19,814 nt of DNA from Rhodoferax sp. (GCA_021731215.1 JAKFXU010000407.1:1-19814); one strand, 5' to 3'. Counted from the first letter of the stretch, positions 1 through 7,939 are shown. Numbers and translations: made by a program. The notes: generated by a model from the sequence alone, not told the origin.

Positions 1-120
1 CTCCCGCCCCGCCGGGCGCAAGAGGGGAGCCCCATGTGGCCGCGTGTTGGAAGGTGGAGCGTGCCGCTTCACGGCTTGGATCTCAGGTGTTGGTGGTTGG
101 TAGTTCGCAATTCGCAGTTC

Positions 121-235
121 GTAGGGTGGGCAAAGCGCAGCGTGCCCACGGGTGTCAGCCACCACGGCAGTGACCAGGCGAGTGCTACGTCCTGGACGGT
201 GCGTCCGTGGGCACGCTGCGCTTTGCCCACCCTAC
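121..235. repeat. Dispersed palindromic repeat, copy 1 (perfect 30-bp arms)
   Basis: Bases 121-150 (starting GTAGGGTGGGCAAAGCG) and 206-235 are exact reverse complements over 30 bp, enclosing a 55-bp centre. The centre contains CACGGCAGTGACCAG followed by a CGAGTG motif. Both arms and centre recur at 15258-15385, so this is a dispersed element rather than a chance palindrome. Similar GTGGGCACGC...CCCACCCTAC sequences are common intergenic repeats in proteobacterial genomes. No transposase is encoded. Confidence 0.8.
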
Positions 236-306
236 CCGGTTCCTCACCCAACGCGGCGCGGGTACTTCATCCCTTCAAACACCAGACCCAATGTGGCAGT
301 TAGCTC

Positions 307-330
307 CCTCTCGCCCGGCGGGGCGAGAGG
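307..330. repeat. GC-rich perfect hairpin
   Basis: A 10-bp perfect stem with a 4-base loop lies 89 bp beyond the comF stop codon. No U-tract follows on either strand. It is part of the GC-rich repeat whose inverted copy begins the window. It may act as an mRNA 3' stabiliser for comF, but that is inference. Confidence 0.55.
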
Positions 331-418
331 GTTGGGGCGAGTGGGGGAGCAACCCCGAGCAATAGAAAACCAGCAGAACACGCCACATCAGTTTGAATCG
401 CACCCGTATGGAGGAATG

Positions 419-1114
419 TCACTCCGTGCGCGCAATCACCAGGCCGGTTATGTGTGCCGCACCGGCCGCGCGCAGCACCCGCGCGGCGGCGAAGAGCGAG
501 GCGCCGCTGGTCATCACATCGTCCACCAGCACCACTCGTGCGCCCTTGATTTGCGTGGCCAACAGGGGCTCCACCGCAAACGCATCTTTCACGCTGTCGA
601 GCCGTTGCGTGCGCATGAGCGAGCTCTGCGCCGGCGTGTCCTTGATGCGCAGCAGCAACCGCGCCTCGGTTTTATCAGGCGCGAGTTGCCGCGCCAGCAG
701 CAGCGCCTGGTTGAAGCCGCGCGTGCGCAGCCGCGCCCTTGACAGCGGCAGGGGCAGCACCAGATCGGCGGCGTCCAGCGCCGGTTCGACCCACGGCGTG
801 CTGCGCAGCAACAGGGCCAAGGCGCCAGCCCGCCCCGACTGCTGCTGGAATTTGTAGCCCACAATCAAGTCCGACCAGGGGTAAGCGTAAGACACCGCCG
901 CCAGACAAAGGTCCAGCGCAGGCGGGTTCTTGACGCAACTGCCACACTGTCGGACACCGGCCGGTAGCGCCAGGGCACAGGTCTGACAACGCGGGCGCGG
1001 CTGGGCAAAGCGGTTCACGCAGGCCTCGCAAAGGGGCTGCGCCGGCCAGGCATGGCACACCAGGCACTGGCTGGGCAGCGCATGCAACAGCCCGGTTAGC
1101 CAGCCGCGAAACAT
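419..1114 (-). CDS. comF: ComF family phosphoribosyltransferase-like protein
   Basis: The 231-aa product has the ComF layout. The N-terminus carries two CxxC pairs twice (Cys17/20 with Cys29/32, and Cys43/46 with Cys57/60), as expected for zinc-ribbon modules. The C-terminal PRT domain has the PRPP-binding loop VVLVDDVMTSGAS at about residues 194-206. ComF proteins are cytoplasmic and are implicated in handling single-stranded DNA during natural transformation; the enzymatic substrate is unknown. It is divergent from the methyltransferase gene, with 35 bp between the two starts. The chosen ATG at 1114 has no strong ribosome binding site but gives the usual family length. Family assignment is secure; a competence role in this organism is inferred. 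Confidence 0.9.
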   Translation of the reverse strand: MFRGWLTGLLHALPSQCLVCHAWPAQPLCEACVNRFAQPRPRCQTCALALPAGVRQCGSCVKNPPALDLCLAAVSYAYPWSDLIVGYKFQQQSGRAGALALLLRSTPWVEPALDAADLVLPLPLSRARLRTRGFNQALLLARQLAPDKTEARLLLRIKDTPAQSSLMRTQRLDSVKDAFAVEPLLATQIKGARVVLVDDVMTSGASLFAAARVLRAAGAAHITGLVIARTE

Positions 1115-1149
1115 CGTGTCAATATACTCTGGCGAGCAGCGCCCGCATC

Positions 1150-2037
1150 ATGTCCACTCAACGCCCCCCCACCATTGATCCGCCAGCGGCCCGGCGCTGG
1201 CAGCAAATGCCGGCCAGCGCCTCGGCCTGGCTGCATGAGGAAGTGGCCCGGCGCATGGAACAGCGGCTGGCGTGGATCAAGCGCCAACCGCAAAGCTGGG
1301 CGCACTGGGAGCCGGTGCGCGGCGGGCTGCAGGCGCATGCCCTGCTGGAGCGGCGCTACCCGCAGGCCGGCAGTGTGGTGGTGCACGCACAGGCCGCCGA
1401 TGCGGCATTCGCCAAAAAAGCCATCACCAAAGCCTGGTGGCAGCCGACGCGCTGGACCGCCCAGGCAACCCGCTTTGCGATGCCGGCTGAAGGCGAGGTT
1501 CAAATGCTGTGGGCCAATATGGCCCTGCACATGGTGGCCGACCCGCAAGACTTGATGGCGCAGTGGCACCGGGCGCTGGCGGTGGATGGTTTTTTGATGT
1601 TTTCCTGCCTCGGGCCCGACACCTTGCAGGAGCTGCGCGGGCTCTACCAAGCCATGGGCTGGCCGGCACCCGCGCACGAATTCACCGACATGCATGATTG
1701 GGGCGATATGCTGGGCGCCGCCGGTTTTGCCGAACCGGTGATGGACATGGAACGCATCACCCTGAGCTTCGAGACGCCGCAGCGGCTGCTGCAAGAGCTG
1801 CGCGGCCTGGGGCGCAATTTGCATGCGCAGCGTTTCCCGGCGCTGCGCGGCCGGCAATGGCACGCGCAATTAAAACAGGCGCTGGCCGGCGCACCGCTGC
1901 AACTGACCTTCGAGGTCATTTACGGTCATGCCTTCAAGCCCCCACCCCGCCTCGATATGCGAGCCGAAACCGTGCTTTCGCTGGCGCAAATGCGTGAAAC
2001 CTTGAACCAGCGCAAAAATTATCCAGCCAATCCTTGA
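1150..2037 (+). CDS. BioC-like SAM-dependent methyltransferase family protein
   Basis: The 295-aa protein resembles BioC-type (malonyl-ACP O-methyltransferase) proteins mainly in its second half. It has a LWANMALHMVADPQDLMAQW segment, FSCLGPDTLQELR, a LLQELRGLGRN segment and LTFEVIYGHAF near the C-terminus. The expected SAM motif I (DxGxGxG) is not visible. The equivalent place reads WEPVRGGLQAHALLERRYPQ, and the acidic residue that usually follows is missing. It may bind SAM in a modified way or may have lost methylation activity. No other biotin gene is nearby, so calling it bioC would be premature. The ATG at 1150 has only a weak upstream GGCGAG. It lies just upstream of the coxB leader on the same strand. 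Confidence 0.7.
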   Translation: MSTQRPPTIDPPAARRWQQMPASASAWLHEEVARRMEQRLAWIKRQPQSWAHWEPVRGGLQAHALLERRYPQAGSVVVHAQAADAAFAKKAITKAWWQPTRWTAQATRFAMPAEGEVQMLWANMALHMVADPQDLMAQWHRALAVDGFLMFSCLGPDTLQELRGLYQAMGWPAPAHEFTDMHDWGDMLGAAGFAEPVMDMERITLSFETPQRLLQELRGLGRNLHAQRFPALRGRQWHAQLKQALAGAPLQLTFEVIYGHAFKPPPRLDMRAETVLSLAQMRETLNQRKNYPANP

Positions 2038-2046
2038 GAAAAGGGC

Positions 2047-2085
2047 TTGACAATGCAAAAGTCAAAAAAATACGTGGGCTACAAT
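2047..2085 (+). promoter_or_regulatory. Possible coxB operon promoter region
   Basis: A consensus -35 box TTGACA lies at 2047-2052 and a good -10 box TACAAT at 2080-2085. They are 27 bases apart, too far to work together as a standard sigma70 pair. TTGACA could pair with TACGTG at 2071-2076 (18-bp spacer), or TACAAT could act with a poor or activator-assisted -35. It is the only promoter-like sequence seen between the methyltransferase stop and coxB. If used, the transcript would run through the MITE-like element. Confidence 0.3.
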
Positions 2086-2145
2086 CATCACCAGCTAGGC
2101 AGGAGGGCATCAAAGCACGCTCGCCGCGCGGGTCTGGTCGGCTTA

Positions 2146-2304
2146 GGGTTCGTTTGGAAATAAGTTGTGCATTTGGCCGCCGGATTCGGGATGCGATGCT
2201 AGGCGCAAAGCGTGCCGTGTGGCTCTGCCACACAAGCGATTTGCAACAACGCAGCGCGCCCGAAGCTGGCGAGACAAATGTGCAAGTTATTACTGAACGA
2301 GCCC
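2146..2304. mobile_element. MITE-like element in the coxB leader
   Basis: A 159-bp non-coding element has imperfect terminal inverted repeats of about 30 bp: 24 of 32 positions match when 2143-2174 is compared with the reverse complement of 2276-2307. The ends read GGGTTCGTT... and ...AACGAGCCC. TTA lies directly on both sides (2143-2145 and 2305-2307), consistent with a 3-bp target duplication. The centre is a long imperfect hairpin around GTGTGGC-TCT-GCCACAC. No ORF inside resembles a transposase, so it would need to be mobilised in trans. It ends only 20 bp before the coxB start. Confidence 0.65.
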
Positions 2305-2324
2305 TTAATGTGAGGCAATAAAAA

Positions 2325-3518
2325 ATGATCATGATGAAGAGCATTTTCAACAGAATAGCCGGCGCGCTGCTGGCGGCAACTGCCTGGGCTGCCAGCGTGG
2401 CTTTTTCGGTGGCGCATGCCGTCAACAATTTGGCCGGCGGACCGGCCGTCAATCAGTTGAACTTGCACCCGCCGGTGACCCGGATTGCCCAAGAGCAGGC
2501 CTGGCTGCACTGGTTCATGCTGATTATTTGCAGCGTGATCTTTGTCGCCGTGTTCGCGGTCATGTTTTATTCGATCTGGAAGCACCGCAAGTCAGTCGGC
2601 CACAAAGCCGCCAATTTCCATGAGTCGGTGACGGTGGAGATTGTCTGGACCGTGGTGCCTTTCATCATCGTGATCCTGATGGCGCTGCCAGCCACCAAAG
2701 TGGTGGTGGCGATGAAGGACACCAGCAATGCCGACCTCACCATCAAGGCCACCGGCATGCAATGGAAATGGGGCTACGACTACCTCAAGGGCGAAGGCGA
2801 GGGCATTGGCTTCCTCTCGGCGCTGGACAACACGCAGCGTGAAATGTCCAACAATGGCGGTCCAAAGCCAGGCCAGGTGGTGGACGACTACCTGCTTAAA
2901 GTGGACAACCCGCTGGTGGTTCCGGTCAACCAGAAAATCCGCATCATCACCACCGCCAACGACGTGATCCATGCCTGGATGGTGCCCTCCTTTGGTGTCA
3001 AACAGGATGCGATTCCCGGCTTTGTGCGCGATACCTGGTTCCGCGCGGAAAAAATTGGTGACTACTACGGTCAGTGCGCCGAGTTGTGTGGCAAGGAGCA
3101 TGCCTACATGCCGATCCACGTGAAGGTGCTGTCGGCCCAGGACTACTCCCAGTGGGTGACTGGTGAGAAGAAGAAGCTGGCCGCCAAAGCGGATGATCCG
3201 ACCAAAGTCTGGACCGCAGCCGACCTCGGCCAGCGTGGCGAAAAAGTCTATGCTGCCAACTGCGCCGCCTGTCACCAGGCCAACGGCAAAGGGGCGGGTC
3301 CGATCAAGCCGCTCGATGGTTCCGCCATGGTGCTCGATGCCGACTCCGGCCAGCAAATTGCAGTGCTGCTCAATGGCCAGAACAACGGTGCCATGCCGGC
3401 CTGGAAGCAGCTCAGCGACACCGACCTCGCCGCCGTCATCACCTACACCAAGAACCACTGGTCCAACAAGACCGGCCAACTGGTTCAGCCAGCCGACATC
3501 ACTGCTGCACGCAAATAA
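2325..3518 (+). CDS. coxB: Cytochrome c oxidase subunit II with fused cytochrome c domain
   Basis: Subunit II carries the CuA electron-entry site of the aa3-type oxidase. The 397-aa precursor has an N-terminal signal-like segment (about 9-32) and two membrane helices (about 62-84 and 105-124). The periplasmic CuA domain follows, with His216 and the C251-x3-C255...H259..M262 cluster (GQCAELCGKEHAYM). A C-terminal cytochrome c domain has heme motif C313AACH317 and probable axial Met357 (GAMPAW). This fused arrangement is known as the caa3-like form of subunit II. The start at 2325 is supported by GAGG at 2312-2315, nine bases upstream. In-frame ATGs at 2331 and 2334 are less well placed. It is the first gene of the oxidase operon, 42 bp from coxA. 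Confidence 0.97.
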   Translation: MIMMKSIFNRIAGALLAATAWAASVAFSVAHAVNNLAGGPAVNQLNLHPPVTRIAQEQAWLHWFMLIICSVIFVAVFAVMFYSIWKHRKSVGHKAANFHESVTVEIVWTVVPFIIVILMALPATKVVVAMKDTSNADLTIKATGMQWKWGYDYLKGEGEGIGFLSALDNTQREMSNNGGPKPGQVVDDYLLKVDNPLVVPVNQKIRIITTANDVIHAWMVPSFGVKQDAIPGFVRDTWFRAEKIGDYYGQCAELCGKEHAYMPIHVKVLSAQDYSQWVTGEKKKLAAKADDPTKVWTAADLGQRGEKVYAANCAACHQANGKGAGPIKPLDGSAMVLDADSGQQIAVLLNGQNNGAMPAWKQLSDTDLAAVITYTKNHWSNKTGQLVQPADITAARK

Positions 3519-3560
3519 ACGCACAGCACCAAGACTACAAGTATTGAGAAGGAAAGCACC

Positions 3561-5189
3561 ATGAGCGCCGTTCTAGACCACCACGCCCACGAGGATCACC
3601 ACGATGCAGCGCCCAGCGGCTGGCGGCGCTGGGTCTATGCCACCAACCACAAAGACATCGGCACCCTGTATTTGTTGTTCAGCTTCACCATGCTGATGGT
3701 GGGCGGCGTGCTGGCCTTGCTGATTCGGGCCGAGCTGTTCCAGCCCGGCCTGCAGATCGTCAATCCCGAGCTGTTCAACCAGCTCACCACCATGCACGGC
3801 GTGATCATGGTGTTCGGCGCCATCATGCCGGCCTTTGTCGGCTTCGCCAACTGGATGATTCCGCTGCAGATCGGTGCGCCCGACATGGCGTTTGCGCGCA
3901 TGAACAATTTTTCATTCTGGCTCTTGATTCCGGCCGGCCTGCTGGTGGTCGGCTCCTTCTTCATGCCCGGCGGCGCGCCGGCGGCCGGCTGGACCTTTTA
4001 TGCACCGCTGACGCTGCAAATGGGCCCTTCGATGGACGCCGGCATTTTTGCGCTGCACATCATGGGCGCGAGCTCGATCATGGGTTCGATCAACATCATC
4101 GTGACCATCCTGAACATGCGCGCACCGGGCATGACGCTGATGAAGATGCCCCTGTTCTGCTGGACCTGGCTGATCACCGCCTACCTGCTGATCGCCGTCA
4201 TGCCGGTGCTGGCCGGCGCCATCACCATGACCTTGACCGATCGCCACTTCGGCACCAGTTTCTTCAACCCGGCCGGTGGCGGTGACCCGGTCATGTTCCA
4301 GCACATTTTCTGGTTCTTCGGTCACCCCGAGGTCTACATCATGATCCTGCCGGCCTTCGGCATCATCAGCCAGATCGTGCCCGCCTTTGCGCGCAAAAAA
4401 CTGTTCGGCTATGCCTCGATGGTGTATGCCACTTCCAGCATTGCCATCCTGTCCTTCATCGTGTGGGCGCACCACATGTTCACCACCGGCATGCCAGTCA
4501 CCGGCCAGCTATTTTTCATGTACGCCACCATGCTGATCGCGGTGCCGACCGCCGTCAAGATTTTCAACTGGATCGCCACCATGTGGCAGGGCTCGATGAC
4601 CTTCGAGACCCCGATGCTGTTCTCGGTCGGATTCATCTTTGTCTTCACCATGGGCGGCTTCACCGGCCTGATTCTGGCGATGGCGCCGATTGACATTCAG
4701 GTGCAGGACACCTACTACGTGGTGGCGCACTTCCACTACGTGCTGGTGGCGGGCTCCCTGTTTGCCATGTTTGCCGGCTACTACTACTGGGCACCCAAGT
4801 GGACCGGTGTGATGTACCAAGAATCACGCGGCAAGATTCACTTCTGGTGGTCCTTGATCGCGTTCAACGTCACCTTCTTTCCGATGCACTTCCTCGGTCT
4901 GGCCGGCATGCCGCGGCGCTATGCCGATTACCCGATGCAGTTCGCCGATTTCAACGCGCTGGCCTCGGTCGGGGCTTTCTTCTTCGGCTTTGCCCAGGTT
5001 TATTTCTTCCTCTTCATCGTGCTGCCAGCGATGCGGGGCCAGGGCAAAAAGGCGCCTCAGCGCCCCTGGAACGACGCCGATGGTGCCGGTGCTGAAGGCC
5101 TGGAATGGGAAGTGCCCTCGCCGGCCCCCTTCCACACCTTTGCAACGCCGCCCAAGCTCGACGCCACGGCGACCCGAGTCATCGGCTGA
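3561..5189 (+). CDS. coxA: Cytochrome c oxidase subunit I
   Basis: This is the catalytic, twelve-helix subunit that reduces O2 to water and pumps protons in the inner membrane. Family residues are all visible. His79 (TTMHG) and His392 are low-spin heme a ligands and His390 (VVAHFHYVL) is the heme a3 ligand. The CuB ligands are His255 of GHPEVY, cross-linkable to Tyr259, and His304/His305 of WAHHMFTTG. Glu257 in HPEVY marks the A1-type D-channel. The length of 542 aa is normal. A clear ribosome binding site (GAGAAGGAAAG) precedes the ATG. The His/Asp-rich N-terminus (residues 6-15) could bind metal, but that is only a guess. ctaD is an equivalent symbol. Confidence 0.98.
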   Translation: MSAVLDHHAHEDHHDAAPSGWRRWVYATNHKDIGTLYLLFSFTMLMVGGVLALLIRAELFQPGLQIVNPELFNQLTTMHGVIMVFGAIMPAFVGFANWMIPLQIGAPDMAFARMNNFSFWLLIPAGLLVVGSFFMPGGAPAAGWTFYAPLTLQMGPSMDAGIFALHIMGASSIMGSINIIVTILNMRAPGMTLMKMPLFCWTWLITAYLLIAVMPVLAGAITMTLTDRHFGTSFFNPAGGGDPVMFQHIFWFFGHPEVYIMILPAFGIISQIVPAFARKKLFGYASMVYATSSIAILSFIVWAHHMFTTGMPVTGQLFFMYATMLIAVPTAVKIFNWIATMWQGSMTFETPMLFSVGFIFVFTMGGFTGLILAMAPIDIQVQDTYYVVAHFHYVLVAGSLFAMFAGYYYWAPKWTGVMYQESRGKIHFWWSLIAFNVTFFPMHFLGLAGMPRRYADYPMQFADFNALASVGAFFFGFAQVYFFLFIVLPAMRGQGKKAPQRPWNDADGAGAEGLEWEVPSPAPFHTFATPPKLDATATRVIG

Positions 5190-5210
5190 AACCCAAACCG
5201 AGCAGCCCTC

Positions 5211-5321
5211 ATGACGCCCGAGCAAAAAAAGACCAACCGCAAAACCGGACTGATCCTGGCCTCGGTGGCGCTGGCGTTTTTTGTCGGCATCGTGGTCAAA
5301 ATGTTCTTTCTGAGCCGATAG
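5211..5321 (+). CDS. Small cytochrome oxidase assembly protein (36 aa)
   Basis: A short ORF between coxA and ctaG encodes 36 residues: a charged N-terminus (MTPEQKKTNRKTG), one hydrophobic helix (LILASVALAFFVGIVV) and a short end, KMFFLSR. Small single-helix proteins in this position are annotated in other Burkholderiales as cytochrome oxidase small assembly proteins. The gene starts 21 bp after the coxA stop and ends 3 bp before ctaG, so it is embedded in the operon and probably translationally coupled. It would sit in the inner membrane with its N-terminus in the cytoplasm. Its biochemical role is not known to me. Confidence 0.8.
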   Translation: MTPEQKKTNRKTGLILASVALAFFVGIVVKMFFLSR

Positions 5322-5324
5322 GCC

Positions 5325-5924
5325 ATGAATCTGCGGCGCGAAAATGTCAGGATGGTGGCCAAGCTGGTGGTGGTGACGGTTGGCATGTTCGCCTTCGGTT
5401 ATGCGCTGGTGCCGATTTACAAGGCTATTTGCGAGGTGACGGGCATCAACATCCTGGCCCTCGGTGATCGCAACATCCCCGGCGCCACCGCGACCCTGCC
5501 GGCCAATACCCAGGTCGATACCACACGCACCATCACGGTCGAATTCGATGCCAATGCGCGCGGTCCCTGGGAGTTCAAGCCGGCGCTGCGCTCCCTGCAG
5601 GTGCACCCGGGTGAATTGGCGACCGTGATGTACGAGTTCCAGAATGTGCAGGATCGGCGCATGGCGGCGCAGGCGATTCCCAGCTACGCACCCAAGCAGG
5701 CCAGTCGCCATTTCAACAAGCTGGAGTGTTTCTGTTTTACCCAGTACACGCTGGAGCCGGGCGAAAAGAAGTCCTGGCCGGTGGCCTTCGTGATTGACCC
5801 CAAGCTGTCGCGGGATGTGACCACGATCACGCTGTCCTATACCTTTTTCGAGGTCGGCGGCAAGACACCGCCGGCGCCGCTGGCGGATGCCAGCGCAAAG
5901 CTGCCAGTCGGAGCCGGTTCGTGA
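5325..5924 (+). CDS. ctaG: Cytochrome c oxidase assembly protein CtaG/Cox11
   Basis: Cox11 proteins deliver copper to the CuB site of subunit I. The 199-aa product has one N-terminal membrane helix (about 9-31, KLVVVTVGMFAFGYALVPIY), then a periplasmic beta domain. The copper-binding C135-F-C137-F motif sits in NKLECFCFTQYTLEPGE. The ALVPIYKAICEVTG segment after the helix is typical of the family. The ATG at 5325 is three bases past the preceding small gene and matches the usual N-terminus (MNLRRENVRM). The gene lies between subunit I and subunit III genes, as expected for an assembly factor. Burkholderiales operons often carry a DUF2970 gene after ctaG; none is seen here. Confidence 0.95.
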   Translation: MNLRRENVRMVAKLVVVTVGMFAFGYALVPIYKAICEVTGINILALGDRNIPGATATLPANTQVDTTRTITVEFDANARGPWEFKPALRSLQVHPGELATVMYEFQNVQDRRMAAQAIPSYAPKQASRHFNKLECFCFTQYTLEPGEKKSWPVAFVIDPKLSRDVTTITLSYTFFEVGGKTPPAPLADASAKLPVGAGS

Positions 5925-6029
5925 GCGCAGTGGCGAAGGTTGAGAGCGCTGGTGAACTGGGTGGTGACCCCCTGAGGCAAGCCTCGAACCTTGAATCGAT
6001 TGAAAAGAACTGGAAAAAATGGAGCTGAC

Positions 6030-6911
6030 ATGAGTTCAACGACACACAGTACCCCCCCGCACTACTTTGTGCCCAGCCCGTCGCGCCATCCGGCGCTGGC
6101 GGCCCTGGGTTTGTTTTTTGTCTTTTTTGGCGCTACCCAGTGGATCAATGGCGCCAACTGGGGCAAGTACCTGCTGATCGTGGGCCTGGTCTGGTTTCTG
6201 GGCGTGCTGTACCAGTGGTTCAGCCAGTCGATAAGAGAAAGCGAAGGCGGCCAGTATGGGCACAAGATCGACTTGTCCTACCGCTGGAGCATGAGCTGGT
6301 TCATCTTTTCGGAAGTGATGTTCTTTGGTGCATTTTTCACCGCCCTGTGGTGGGCCCGCGCCCATTCGGTGCCGGAATTGGGCAGCCTGGAAAATGCCTT
6401 GCTGTGGCCCGATTTCAAGGCGGTCTGGCCCAGCGTGGCGGCCGGTGCCACGGCCTCGCCGGCCGGCATCGTGGAGCCCTTCACGACCATGGGTCCGTTC
6501 TGGCTGCCCACCATCAATACCGCCTTGCTGCTGAGTTCAGGCGTCACCCTGACCATCGCGCATCACGCCCTGATTGGCGGCCAGCGCAGCAAAACGCTGG
6601 CCTTTATGTGGCTCACCGTGTTGCTCGGCATCGCCTTCCTGTCGGTGCAGGGCTACGAGTATTTCCATGCCTATACTGACCTCAACCTGAAGCTGACCTC
6701 CGGTGTGTACGGGTCCACCTTTTTCATGCTGACCGGTTTTCACGGCTTCCACGTGTTGGTGGGCATGTTGATGCTCTTGTTCATTACCCTGCGGCTGCAA
6801 AAAGGCCACTTCACGGCCGAGCGCCATTTTGGCTTTGAAGGCGCCGCCTGGTACTGGCACTTTGTGGACGTGGTGTGGCTCGGGCTTTATGTGCTGGTCT
6901 ACTGGCTGTAG
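6030..6911 (+). CDS. coxC: Cytochrome c oxidase subunit III
   Basis: Subunit III stabilises the oxidase core and lipid/O2 access. The 293-aa protein has seven predicted helices and hallmark segments SWFIFSEVMFFGAFFTALWWAR, LTGFHGFHVLVG and the C-terminal WYWHFVDVVWLGLYVLVYWL. The frame is open upstream to 5991. The ATG at 6030 is preferred because GGAG lies five bases upstream and it gives the usual start (MSSTTHSTPPHYFVPSPS). The gap from ctaG is 105 bp, longer than the other spacings in the operon. It is the last gene before the intrinsic terminator at 6929-6956. ctaE is an equivalent symbol. Confidence 0.96.
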   Translation: MSSTTHSTPPHYFVPSPSRHPALAALGLFFVFFGATQWINGANWGKYLLIVGLVWFLGVLYQWFSQSIRESEGGQYGHKIDLSYRWSMSWFIFSEVMFFGAFFTALWWARAHSVPELGSLENALLWPDFKAVWPSVAAGATASPAGIVEPFTTMGPFWLPTINTALLLSSGVTLTIAHHALIGGQRSKTLAFMWLTVLLGIAFLSVQGYEYFHAYTDLNLKLTSGVYGSTFFMLTGFHGFHVLVGMLMLLFITLRLQKGHFTAERHFGFEGAAWYWHFVDVVWLGLYVLVYWL

Positions 6912-6928
6912 ACAGCGGCGCGGCCCCC

Positions 6929-6956
6929 AAAAAGGCACCGCAAGCGGTGCCTTTTT
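6929..6956. terminator. Bidirectional intrinsic terminator after coxC
   Basis: A perfect 12-bp stem AAAAAGGCACCG / CGGTGCCTTTTT with a CAAG loop ends in a T-run on the plus strand. It also has a mirrored A-run, giving U's for minus-strand transcripts. It lies 17 bp past the coxC stop and 23 bp past the stop of the convergent minus-strand gene (6980). It can serve both. Confidence 0.92.
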
Positions 6957-6979
6957 GATTGCGATCCCCGATCAGCGGC

Positions 6980-7201
6980 CTACTGCCCCGCCACGATACC
7001 GCTGGGCTGGATGTAGCCCAGTTTCCAGGCCGCCAGGATGCTGACAAAAAGCACAATTGAAATACCCACGCGCAGCGCCAGCGCGCGCGCCATCTTGCGA
7101 CCTCTGGATTCATCTTCGGTCTGGCTTTTCAGCATGAAGAACAGGGCCGCTCCCAGGCTGGCGATGATGGCGACAAAGGCAAGAATGGCAGAGTATTTCA
7201 T
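6980..7201 (-). CDS. DUF2909-type twin transmembrane protein
   Basis: This 73-aa protein has two hydrophobic helices (about residues 4-24 and 44-62) around a charged loop (KSQTEDESRGRKMARALALR). It fits the DUF2909 / twin transmembrane family found beside oxidase assembly genes in many Burkholderiales. The frame stays open further upstream, but the ATG at 7201 gives the compact two-helix form. Only a weak GAG precedes it. It is divergent from SURF1, with 15 bp between the starts, and convergent with coxC across the terminator at 6929-6956. Its function is unknown; location suggests a link to oxidase biogenesis. Confidence 0.8.
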   Translation of the reverse strand: MKYSAILAFVAIIASLGAALFFMLKSQTEDESRGRKMARALALRVGISIVLFVSILAAWKLGYIQPSGIVAGQ

Positions 7202-7216
7202 GGACTCGATTATCCC

Positions 7217-7939
7217 GTGACGGCGCGCTCCAAGTTCTGGCTGGTCACAGCGGCGGCCCTGCTGGCATTGGCCGCCACGCTGGCGCTGGGGCGCTGGCAG
7301 TTGGCGCGCGCCGCCCAGAAAGAAGCCACGCAGGCCCGTATCGACGCGCAGACCAGCCTGCCCAGGCTCGACGGCCGCTCGCTGCTGTTGTTGGCGGACC
7401 CGGCGTCGGCGCTGCACCGGGGCGTGACGCTGCGCGGTCGTTGGATTGCGCAGCACACCGTGTTTCTGGACAACCGGCAGATGCACGGCAGAGCCGGTTT
7501 GTATGTGCTCACGCCGCTGCAGCTCGAGGGCAGTGCCGCCGCCATCCTGGTGCAGCGCGGCTGGGTGGCGCGAAATTTTGTCGATCGCAGCAGCCTGCCA
7601 GCACTGGAAACGCCGGCCGGCGTGATCGAAATTGAGGGCCGCATGGCCCCGCCGCCAGCCAAACTATATGAGCTGGGAGAGGCACAGAGCGGGCCCATCC
7701 GGCAAAATCTGGAGCTGGCGCGCTTGGGCACCGAAGCGGGCCTGGCGCTGCTGCCCGTTACGGTGCTGCAGACTGGGGCTGCCGCTGACAGCTTGTTGCG
7801 CGACTGGCCGCTGGCGGGCAGCGGCGTGGACAAGCATTACGGCTATGCGTTTCAATGGTTCGGGCTGAGCGCCCTGATCGCAATTCTTTATGTCTGGTTC
7901 CAAATTGTTAGACGATTCATCCAAGCACGCCGCGCCTGA
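7217..7939 (+). CDS. SURF1 family cytochrome oxidase assembly protein
   Basis: SURF1 proteins act in heme a insertion into subunit I. The 240-aa product has the two-helix SURF1 topology. An N-terminal helix (about 7-24) ends in GRWQL, a long periplasmic domain contains RGRWIAQHTVFLDNRQMHGRAG and VQRGWVARN, and a C-terminal helix is preceded by KHYGYAFQWFGLS. The start is a GTG at 7217; no earlier in-frame start fits, because the divergent gene begins at 7201. It opens the second oxidase-assembly operon and overlaps the next gene by 50 bp. Any promoter must lie inside the opposing small gene. Confidence 0.93.
   Translation: MTARSKFWLVTAAALLALAATLALGRWQLARAAQKEATQARIDAQTSLPRLDGRSLLLLADPASALHRGVTLRGRWIAQHTVFLDNRQMHGRAGLYVLTPLQLEGSAAAILVQRGWVARNFVDRSSLPALETPAGVIEIEGRMAPPPAKLYELGEAQSGPIRQNLELARLGTEAGLALLPVTVLQTGAAADSLLRDWPLAGSGVDKHYGYAFQWFGLSALIAILYVWFQIVRRFIQARRA

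Larger units (their letters stand above)
1..345. repeat. Nested inverted-repeat region downstream of comF
   Basis: No convincing gene lies in 1-418. The first 30 bases, read on the minus strand, resemble 303-330 on the plus strand: both share a GCTCCC start and a CCCGGCGGGGCG core. They therefore look like two inverted copies of one GC-rich repeat flanking a second palindromic repeat at 121-235. The copy at 307-330 folds into a perfect 10-bp stem (CCTCTCGCCC / GGGCGAGAGG) with a GGCG loop. It has no T-run on either side, so it is not a classical terminator, although it could still protect the comF mRNA 3' end. ORFs here read through the repeats and look spurious. Confidence 0.6.

Noticed and set aside
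2047..2085. TTGACA...TACAAT read as one canonical sigma70 promoter for coxB
   Set aside because: The boxes are 27 bases apart, outside the workable range, so only a tentative promoter region is listed.
2592..3524. 310-aa minus-strand ORF antisense to coxB, and similar long antisense ORFs over coxA, ctaA and ctaB
   Set aside because: They are shadows of high-GC coding regions, rich in His, Arg and Gly, without family motifs. The opposing genes are certain.
5921..6028. 35-codon GTG-start ORF between ctaG and coxC (ends EKNWKKWS)
   Set aside because: It overlaps the ctaG stop and fills the gap, but has no membrane helix, no resemblance to the DUF2970 protein often found here, and no clear ribosome binding site. 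It could be translated, but the sequence does not support it as a gene.
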